Shown here piece after piece: positions 13,990 through 19,094 of a stretch of DNA of 19,094 nucleotides. The DNA lies in assembly GCA_903847495.1 (NCBI GenBank), contig CAINDT010000096.1:1-19094 (forward strand). Direction: 5' to 3'. A program made the position numbers and the translations under genes. The notes below the pieces were generated by a model that had not been told where the DNA came from, did no database searches, and saw only the letters and a list, made by a program, of their open reading frames with translations. The DNA is from an uncultured Actinomycetes bacterium (lineage in GTDB: Bacteria > Actinomycetota > Thermoleophilia > Gaiellales > F1-60-MAGs149). Within the stretch, counting starts at the first letter, position 1. Each line of letters begins with the position of its first letter.

Positions 13990-14765
13990 TTCTCCGGGAG
14001 GAAGGCAATGCCCTCGGCGTCGACGACGTGCGCGCCGCCGTCGATGGTGATCGTGGCACCGGTGATGCCGCTCGCGCGCTCTGAGACCAACCAGGCAACG
14101 GTGTCGGCGACCTCCGCCGCCTCCGCTGGCCGGCGAGCCGGTGCATGACGGGTCGCCTCGGCGTACGCCGCGTCGAGCGAGCCGGTGTCCAGCGCGAGGT
14201 CGGCGAGCGCGTCGTCCGCCATCGGTGTGCGAACCCAGCCCGGACAAACAGCGTTGACACGGACACCCTGCGGGCTGTGATCGACCGACAGCATGCGCGC
14301 GAGATGCACGGCGCCTGCCTTGGCGGAGCCATAGGCGACAGAGGCCGGACCGGCACGGAGGCCAGCCAGGCTGGCGACGATCACGATCGCCCCATTGCTC
14401 TCGATCAGCGAAGGCAGGCACGCCTTGGCGGCGAGGAATGGCGCAGTCAGGTTCTGGCGCAGCACGGCCTCGAAGCCATCCTGGGTCTGCGTCAGCGCCG
14501 TGCCCGCGTTGCCACCACCCGCGCTGCACACCAGCCCCCGTAGCGTGCCGCCGGCCGCGACGAGCTCCGCGACCGCGGACTCGAGATGTGCGAGGTCCGC
14601 CGCATCCCCGGGGAAGGCGCACCCGCCGGTCTCGGCCGCGATGGCCGCCAGCGGCTCAGCGCGACGACCCACCAGCCCCACCAGCCACCCATCCGCCGCC
14701 AGTGCGCGGGCGGTCGCCGCGCCGATGCCCGTGCCGCCGCCCGTGATCAGCGCCGCGGGTCGCAT
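13986..14765 (-). CDS. Short-chain dehydrogenase/reductase
   Basis: Classical SDR of 259 residues: nucleotide loop ITGGGTGIGAA (7-17), CSAGGG in place of the usual NNAG, the structural Asn in RQNLTAPF, catalytic Ser in VASLAGLRAGP and Tyr/Lys in AYGSAKAGAVHLAR, the CPGWVRTPM segment and C-terminal ITGATITIDGGAHV. R33-R34 after strand 2 suggests NADP(H) preference. The ATG directly follows the stop of the FAH-family gene (TAGATG on the minus strand), so the two form an operon, probably successive steps of one catabolic route; the alcohol or keto substrate is unknown. Confidence 0.92.
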   Translation of the reverse strand: MRPAALITGGGTGIGAATARALAADGWLVGLVGRRAEPLAAIAAETGGCAFPGDAADLAHLESAVAELVAAGGTLRGLVCSAGGGNAGTALTQTQDGFEAVLRQNLTAPFLAAKACLPSLIESNGAIVIVASLAGLRAGPASVAYGSAKAGAVHLARMLSVDHSPQGVRVNAVCPGWVRTPMADDALADLALDTGSLDAAYAEATRHAPARRPAEAAEVADTVAWLVSERASGITGATITIDGGAHVVDAEGIAFLPEN

Positions 14766-15596
14766 CTACTGCTCCATCGTGACCGGGTTGCTGAGCGTGC
14801 CGACACCGCCAACCGTGATCGACACGGTCTCGCCCTCGCGGAGGTACCGGCGCGGCTCGCGGCTATCGCCGACGCCGCCCGGCGTGCCGGTGCAGATGAC
14901 GTCGCCAGGCAGCAGCGTGATGCCCCGAGTGAGGTACTCGATGATCTCGGCGACGCTGAAGATCAGGTGCTTCGTGTTCGAGCTCTGCATGACCTCGCCG
15001 TCGATGGCGAGCTCGACGTCGATGTCGGCGAAGTCGACGCCGTCGGTGCTGGCGACGGATGGTCCGAGCGGGCAGAACGTGTCGAAGCTCTTGCCGTAGT
15101 CGAACTGGCGCAGGGGGGTCTCGAGCTGGGCTCGGCGCCCGGACACGTCGTGGACGCAGGTGATGCCACCGATCGCCGCGAGGGCGTTGTCCAGCGTGGC
15201 GCGGTGGGTGCGCTTGCCGATGATCACGGCGAGCTCGCCCTCGAAGTCGGGGCGCGTCTCCTCCCGCGGGATCACGATCGACTCGCCGTGGCCGATCAGG
15301 CTGGTGGAGAACTTCGAGAAGACGACGGGAACCGCGGGGATGTCGAGGTCGGACTCCTTCGCGTGGTCACGGTAGTTGAGCCCAATCGCGATGATCTTGC
15401 TCGGCACCACGGGGTGGAGCAGCTGCACAGCGGCCACCGGCGTCGGCGTCCCGGTCGCGGCGGCGATCACGGCCCAACCTTCGACCGACGGTACGAACCC
15501 CTGCTGGCCAGCGCCACCGGCATCGACGATCAGGTCGCCCTCGAGGCGGCCAAGGCGGATCTCGCCGTCTGCGTTCCGATAGCGCACTGCATGCAT
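14766..15596 (-). CDS. Fumarylacetoacetate hydrolase (FAH) family protein
   Basis: Metal-dependent hydrolase/decarboxylase of 276 residues. Family motifs are IAIGLNYRDHAKE (about 69-81), SKFSTSLIGHGESIVIP, the metal-ligand stretch DFEGELAVIIGKR (two Glu) with Asp in VHDVSGRRAQ, GKSFDTFCPLGP, and the C-terminal GDVICTGTPGGVG. Members cleave C-C bonds of acylpyruvates, decarboxylate oxaloacetate or hydrate/isomerise catabolic intermediates; the exact reaction is not readable here. The open frame runs 32 codons upstream, but the ATG at 15596 has GGAGGA just before it and gives the usual N-terminus. It heads the FAH-SDR operon and is divergent from the glutamine-synthetase-like gene. Confidence 0.92.
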   Translation of the reverse strand: MHAVRYRNADGEIRLGRLEGDLIVDAGGAGQQGFVPSVEGWAVIAAATGTPTPVAAVQLLHPVVPSKIIAIGLNYRDHAKESDLDIPAVPVVFSKFSTSLIGHGESIVIPREETRPDFEGELAVIIGKRTHRATLDNALAAIGGITCVHDVSGRRAQLETPLRQFDYGKSFDTFCPLGPSVASTDGVDFADIDVELAIDGEVMQSSNTKHLIFSVAEIIEYLTRGITLLPGDVICTGTPGGVGDSREPRRYLREGETVSITVGGVGTLSNPVTMEQ

Positions 15597-15623
15597 GGGG
15601 TCCTCCGTGGATCGACGTCCGCC

Positions 15624-15629
15624 AGCATA
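15624..15629 (-). promoter_or_regulatory. Putative -10 box of the FAH-SDR operon
   Basis: TATGCT on the minus strand, predicting a short leader of about 20 nt with the GGAGGA Shine-Dalgarno. A TTGTAT (plus 15649-15654) 19 bases upstream could be the -35 and would overlap the -10 of the divergent gene. Confidence 0.45.
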
Positions 15630-15649
15630 TCCGCACCCGCCGATCTGGA

Positions 15650-15655
15650 TACAAT
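15650..15655 (+). promoter_or_regulatory. Putative -10 box of the glutamine-synthetase-like gene
   Basis: TACAAT, one of the best -10 matches in the window, predicts transcription from about 15662 and a 20-nt leader with GGGAGGGTGGGAG before the ATG. Confidence 0.5.
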
Positions 15656-15681
15656 CTGCGGACCGACCGGGAGGGTGGGAG

Positions 15682-17016
15682 ATGACCGTCAAGCAGCTTC
15701 AGGCCAAGGGCGTCCGCATCCTGCGGCTCGTCTACAGCGATCTCTACGGCGTGCAGCGCGGCAAGGACGTGCTGCTGACGCGTGCCGCCCACGCCATCTC
15801 GCACGGGAAGCCCTTCGTCGAGGCTGTGATGACGATCGACCATCGCCACAATATCGTCAGCGGCGATGAGGCCGGGTTCCGGGACTTCATCGCGGTTCCC
15901 GACATGAAGACCGCCCGCATCCATCCGCTCGACCCGGAGGTCGCTGTGGTCCTCTGCGACCTCGAGTCCGTGCCGTCGCACAAGCCCTCCGGCCTCGATC
16001 CCCGCGGCTCGCTCAAGCGCATCGCCGAGCGCTATGCCGCCCTCGGCTACTCCGCAGTGGTGGCGCATGAACTCGAGTTCTATCTCCTGGAGCGCCACGC
16101 TGACGGCGTCGGTGGCATGCGCCCGCTGCCGATGCGCGATTCGAGCGTGTACACAGTAGGGCCGCTGGCCGATCCGACCGGTCTCGTGCGCGGGATGTTC
16201 GAGGCCTGCGAGGAATTCGGTCTCGAGCCAATTTCGATGGCGCAGGAGTACGGGCACTCGCAGCACGAGATCAACCTCACGCACGGAGAAGCGGTGAGCG
16301 CGACGGACCGCGCGTTCCTGTTCAAGTCGCTGGTCAAGCAGATGGCGGACATGAACGGTGTCGTGGCGACGTTCATGGGCATGCCCGTGGATGACGATGA
16401 GTGCTCCGGCTACCACCTGCATACGTCGCTCGTGAACAAGGCGGGGAAGAACCTGTTCGACGCTCCGCGAGCCAAGGACGGCCTCAGCGAGCTGGCGCAT
16501 CACTTCATCGCCGGCGTCGTCGCCCACGCGCCCGCCATGGCCGGACTCCTCAACCCGACCGTCAACTCCTACAAGCGCATCATCAACGGCGGTCTGTCGC
16601 CGAAGTTCGCCAACTGGGGTCACGACAATCGCCTGGCCATGCTGCGCATCGGCGAGGAGCGGGGGCCCGCCGCGCGCACCGAGGTCCGCTCGGGCGATGG
16701 CGCCGCCAACCCGTACCTGGTGAGTGCGGCGATTCTCGCGGCCGGGCTGGATGGCATCGAGCGAAAGCTGAAGTCGCCGAAGCCCGTGGTCGGCAACTTC
16801 TACGAGGGGCCCGAGGCTGCGATGGGGCAGGCTCTGCCCACGACGCTCGGCGACGCGCTCGACGCCCTCGAGGCCGATACTCGGCTGGTCAAGCTGATCG
16901 GCCCAGAGTTGATCGAGGTGTTCCTCCGCAACAAGCGCTACGAGCTCGGTCGCTGGGAGGCGCACCAGAATCGCCTGACCGCGTGGGAGATCGAGGAGTA
17001 CGCCGAAGCGCTCTAG
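15682..17016 (+). CDS. Glutamine synthetase family protein (glutamate-amine ligase-like)
   Basis: ATP-dependent ligase of 444 residues. It has an N-terminal beta-grasp segment (RLVYSDLYGVQRGKDV) and the catalytic core: E130 and E132 in HELEFYLL, E189 and E196 in QEYGHSQHEINL, H245 and H247 in CSGYHLHTSLVN, NPTVNSYKRI and ARTEVRSGDGAANPYLV. These are the metal and glutamate ligands of the family. However the loop before the catalytic His reads DDDECSGYH instead of the usual NGSGMH, MGMP replaces the usual KP element and GEERGP the R(I)P segment, so it is unlikely to be the housekeeping GlnA; gamma-glutamylation of an amine, as in PuuA-type or gamma-glutamylmethylamide synthetases, is more plausible. 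The ATG at 15682 has a strong Shine-Dalgarno; its stop shares CTAG with the convergent CoA-transferase gene. Confidence 0.9.
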   Translation: MTVKQLQAKGVRILRLVYSDLYGVQRGKDVLLTRAAHAISHGKPFVEAVMTIDHRHNIVSGDEAGFRDFIAVPDMKTARIHPLDPEVAVVLCDLESVPSHKPSGLDPRGSLKRIAERYAALGYSAVVAHELEFYLLERHADGVGGMRPLPMRDSSVYTVGPLADPTGLVRGMFEACEEFGLEPISMAQEYGHSQHEINLTHGEAVSATDRAFLFKSLVKQMADMNGVVATFMGMPVDDDECSGYHLHTSLVNKAGKNLFDAPRAKDGLSELAHHFIAGVVAHAPAMAGLLNPTVNSYKRIINGGLSPKFANWGHDNRLAMLRIGEERGPAARTEVRSGDGAANPYLVSAAILAAGLDGIERKLKSPKPVVGNFYEGPEAAMGQALPTTLGDALDALEADTRLVKLIGPELIEVFLRNKRYELGRWEAHQNRLTAWEIEEYAEAL

Positions 17017-18212
17017 CGCTGGCTGCAGGGTCCGGCGAGCGCGTCGTCGACCTCGGCAGCGCTCAAGCCCGCCTCGAGCAGCAACTCGCGGGTGTGCTCA
17101 CCGAGCAGCGGTGGATGCTTGGGCGAGGTCAGATGCGCACCGTCAAACGCGATCGGCGAGCGGATCGTGTCGATCTCGCCCGCCGTCGGGTGCGAGTGCC
17201 GCTGCAGCGCGTACGGCGCCGCGGCGAGTGCCTCGGGGATCGTGCGCACGGGACCGCTCGGCACGTCCCGCTCGGCGAGCGCCGCGAGGAGTGCAGCGGG
17301 CGCGAACCGCGACGTGCCGTCCTGGAGAAGCGGGATCAGCACGGCCCGATTGGCGACGCGATCGGGGTTCGTCGCAAAGCGCGCGTCGGTCCCGAGCTCG
17401 GGCGATCCAATCGCATCGCAGAATGACCGGAACTGCAGATCCGTACCGACCGCGACGATGATGTGCGCGCCCGTCGTGGGAAACGTCTCGTACGGGACGA
17501 TCGACGGATGCGCGTTGCCGAAGCGCTCGGGCTCCCAGCCGGCGATCGAGGCCTCGGTGCCGCGGTTGACCAGCCAGGCCAATTGGGCGTCGAACAGCGA
17601 GACCTGTACGCGACGTCCGGGCGCGCCACCGCGCACGGCGAAGAGAGCGGCGAGGATGCCATTGGCGGCGAACATGCCGGAGGTGACGTCGGCGATCGCG
17701 ACGCCGACCTTCATCGGCGCGCCGTCGACGTCGCCCGTGATGCTCATGATCCCACCCTCGCCCTGGATGGCGAAGTCGAACCCGGGTAGCGGTGCTTCGG
17801 GGCTGTCGTGCGGGTAGCCGCTGATCGAGCAGTAGACGAGCGAGGGGTTCTCGGCCCGCAGCTCGTTCCAGCCGAGCCCGAGCTTGTCGGCGCCACCGGG
17901 AATGAAGTTCTCGATCACCACGTCGCACGTTGCCGCGATGCGCTTGGTGATCGCGACACCCTCAGGATCGCGCAGGTCGATCGCAATCGACCGTTTGCCC
18001 CGGTTTGCGCTCATGTAGTACGTGGCCTCGTCACCCGCCCATGGGGGCCCCCAGGCGCGCGTGATGTCTCCGCCCTTGGGGTTCTCGACCTTGATGATGT
18101 CGGCGCCCATGTCGGCGAGCACCATCGCGCAGTACGGTCCGGCCAGCACGCGCGAGAGATCGAGGACGCGGACACCCGCCAGCGGGCCGTTCGTCGGTGC
18201 GGCGGCGGGCAT
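17013..18212 (-). CDS. Class III (CaiB/BaiF) CoA-transferase
   Basis: Transfers CoA between carboxylic acids through an aspartyl-CoA thioester. The 399-residue protein shows VRVLDLSRVLAGPYC at the N-terminus, IKVENPKGGDITRAWGPP, NRGKRSIAIDL, VVIENFIPG, CSISGYPHDSP and the expected catalytic Asp D175 in VGVAIADVTSGM. Segments WGPPWAGDEATYYMSANRGK, GNAHPSIVPYETF and PPLLGEHT recall the glutarate/succinyl-CoA transferase (SUGCT-like) branch, so a dicarboxylate acceptor is a reasonable guess. Its ATG lies one base after the bcp stop, so it is second in a bcp operon, and its stop overlaps that of the glutamine-synthetase-like gene. Confidence 0.92.
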   Translation of the reverse strand: MPAAAPTNGPLAGVRVLDLSRVLAGPYCAMVLADMGADIIKVENPKGGDITRAWGPPWAGDEATYYMSANRGKRSIAIDLRDPEGVAITKRIAATCDVVIENFIPGGADKLGLGWNELRAENPSLVYCSISGYPHDSPEAPLPGFDFAIQGEGGIMSITGDVDGAPMKVGVAIADVTSGMFAANGILAALFAVRGGAPGRRVQVSLFDAQLAWLVNRGTEASIAGWEPERFGNAHPSIVPYETFPTTGAHIIVAVGTDLQFRSFCDAIGSPELGTDARFATNPDRVANRAVLIPLLQDGTSRFAPAALLAALAERDVPSGPVRTIPEALAAAPYALQRHSHPTAGEIDTIRSPIAFDGAHLTSPKHPPLLGEHTRELLLEAGLSAAEVDDALAGPCSQR

Positions 18213-18213
18213 G

Positions 18214-18672
18214 TCAGCCGTTGATCGTCTTGACGATCAGGTCGAGATGCTCACCGGGCTTGACCTTGTGCAGGACGTGCTCGACCTTGCCGTTCGGGCC
18301 GATCACGAACGTGGAGCGCTCGACGCCCATGTACTTCTTGCCGTACATCGACTTCTCAACCCAGACGCCGTACTGCTCCGCCACCGCGTGTCCCTCGTCG
18401 GCAAGCAGGGGATAGGGGAGGTCGAACTTCGCGCGGAACTTGGCGTGGCTCTCAGGCGAGTCGGGCGAGATGCCGAAGAGCTTCACGTCGAGTGCCTCGA
18501 TCTGCTGCCAGCCGTCGCGAATGCCGCAGGCCTGGGTCGTACAGCCGGGCGTGTCGTCCTTGGGATAGAAGTACAGGACGACGCGAGTGCCCTTCAGATC
18601 CTTGAGGGCCACGCTCGCACCGGAGTCGTCGAGCAGGGTGAAGGCGGGGGCGGTGTCTCCAACGTCAGGCAT
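18214..18672 (-). CDS. bcp: Thiol peroxidase Bcp (peroxiredoxin Q type)
   Basis: Thioredoxin-fold peroxidase reducing hydrogen peroxide and organic hydroperoxides. The 152-residue product has FYPKDDTPGCTTQACGIRD, with peroxidatic C44 and C49 five residues on as the resolving Cys (atypical 2-Cys), then GISPDSPESHAKF, YPLLADEG and GVERSTFVIGPNGKV. A start 13 codons upstream is open, but the ATG at 18672 gives the family N-terminus MPDVGDTAPAF. It has no Shine-Dalgarno and TATACT lies 6 bases upstream, indicating a leaderless transcript. The CoA-transferase follows after one base. Confidence 0.95.
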   Translation of the reverse strand: MPDVGDTAPAFTLLDDSGASVALKDLKGTRVVLYFYPKDDTPGCTTQACGIRDGWQQIEALDVKLFGISPDSPESHAKFRAKFDLPYPLLADEGHAVAEQYGVWVEKSMYGKKYMGVERSTFVIGPNGKVEHVLHKVKPGEHLDLIVKTING

Positions 18673-18678
18673 GGGTGC

Positions 18679-18684
18679 AGTATA
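18679..18684 (-). promoter_or_regulatory. Putative leaderless -10 box of bcp
   Basis: TATACT on the minus strand, a near-consensus -10, 6 bases before the bcp ATG. The best of the four leaderless-type boxes in the window. Confidence 0.55.
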
Positions 18685-18770
18685 CGAGCCGGCAATGCAA
18701 CCGATGCCCACGCGGACCCCGCATCCCGCGCAGCTGGGCCCCGTGCACGTCGCTGTGCCACGATAGACGT

Positions 18771-19094
18771 GTGTCGCCGGGTCGTCGCCTCCGCTTCGCA
18801 GCCCTTGCGGGTCTCGTGCTGCTCGCCACCGCGACGGTCGGCTGCGGGAGCCAGCCGGTCATGACCGGTAGCGTGCGCGTCGCCGGCTCGACAACGCTGC
18901 TGCCGATGATCTCCCAGAGCAGCGCGGTCTTCGCCGTCGACGCACCGCTCGTGGAGCTCGATATCCGCATGACGGGATCCGCTGACGGTGCGGTGCTCTT
19001 CTGCGACGATCTCGTGCCCATCACCGGTAGCTCTCGTCCCTTCAACGAGCGAGAGCTCGCGAGCTGTGCCGCGTCGGGGATCCGGTTCACGCGT
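18771..19094 (+). CDS. pstS: PstS-like phosphate-binding lipoprotein, N-terminal part (runs off the window)
   Basis: Open to the end of the window, 108 codons, beginning with GTG at 18771. The N-terminus has Arg residues (SPGRRLRF), a hydrophobic stretch (AALAGLVLLATATVG) and C25 as the probable lipidated Cys, although Thr at -3 is not the usual Leu. It continues VRVAGSTTLLPMISQSSAVF, the N-terminal strand and phosphate-loop pattern of the PstS branch of periplasmic binding proteins, and PITGSSRPFNERELASCAAS, which matches the GSSR phosphate-contacting loop of PstS. Expected to capture phosphate or another oxyanion outside the membrane for an ABC transporter encoded further on. Divergent from bcp across 98 bases in which no strong promoter or operator is evident. 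The GTG at 18769 is in another frame. Confidence 0.78.
   Translation, partial: MSPGRRLRFAALAGLVLLATATVGCGSQPVMTGSVRVAGSTTLLPMISQSSAVFAVDAPLVELDIRMTGSADGAVLFCDDLVPITGSSRPFNERELASCAASGIRFTR

Noticed and set aside
15367..16965. 532-codon minus-strand frame opposite the glutamine-synthetase-like gene
   Set aside because: Same artefact; it also runs into the FAH gene in a second frame and shows no family motif.
18757..18770. Leaderless -10 box for the PstS-like gene
   Set aside because: GATAGAC lies near the GTG but neither register gives TANNNT at the 6-7 base distance seen for the other genes.
1..19094. Insertion sequences, CRISPR arrays, integrase attachment sites, rRNA or phage genes
   Set aside because: No transposase or integrase motifs, no regularly spaced repeats and no foreign base composition were seen; only ordinary chromosomal genes and one tRNA.

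Overview
This is a gene-dense, high-GC window (about two thirds G+C by eye) with no mobile element, CRISPR array or rRNA. The block rpsO - pnp - M16 peptidase - dapB, the class II fructose-bisphosphatase (glpX), genes with TANNNT -10 boxes and apparently leaderless starts all point to an actinobacterium. The divergence of several proteins from Mycobacterium/Streptomyces forms suggests a deep-branching class (Thermoleophilia/Rubrobacteria-like), but this placement is inference. No gap between genes exceeds about 110 bases.

Layout. (1) 96-4877, plus strand: ribosomal protein S15, polynucleotide phosphorylase, a processing-type M16 zinc peptidase and dihydrodipicolinate reductase, closed by a strong hairpin at 4878-4907. 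(2) 4921-6456, minus strand: a 12-TM APC-superfamily amino-acid permease lying between dapB and dapA. (3) 6564-9782, plus strand: dapA, then a tightly coupled cassette of a 31-residue Arg/Lys-rich peptide, a signal-less PhnD-like anion-binding protein, a flavodoxin-fold quinone reductase and two adjacent CrcB fluoride-channel subunits. (4) 9752-10759 minus: glpX, convergent and overlapping with the second crcB; divergent from it a SufS-like fold-type I PLP protein that lacks the catalytic cysteine (10810-12039). (5) tRNA-Leu(CAG) at 12079-12162, then a two-domain threonylcarbamoyl-AMP synthase (minus) and a divergent membrane protein of unknown function. (6) 13986-15596 minus: FAH-family hydrolase followed without a gap by an SDR dehydrogenase; divergent from them a glutamine-synthetase-family ligase (15682-17016). 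(7) 17013-18672 minus: Bcp peroxiredoxin then a class III CoA-transferase. (8) 18771 to the window end, plus: the N-terminal part of a PstS-like lipoprotein.

How the genes work together. Region 1 links translation and mRNA decay (S15/PNPase) with the lysine/diaminopimelate pathway; DapA and DapB catalyse consecutive steps of it. The FAH, SDR, glutamine-synthetase-like and CoA-transferase genes look like a small catabolic neighbourhood for an amine, amino acid or dicarboxylate, but the substrate cannot be read from sequence. The CrcB pair should export fluoride; why it is translationally coupled to a cytosolic PhnD-like protein, a flavin reductase and a tiny basic peptide is the most interesting open question here.

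Regulatory impression: nine plausible -10 boxes of form TANNNT can be placed; four sit 6-7 bases before a start codon that lacks a Shine-Dalgarno, as expected for leaderless mRNAs. Convergent neighbours are packed so tightly that two pairs share a CTAG as both stop codons.
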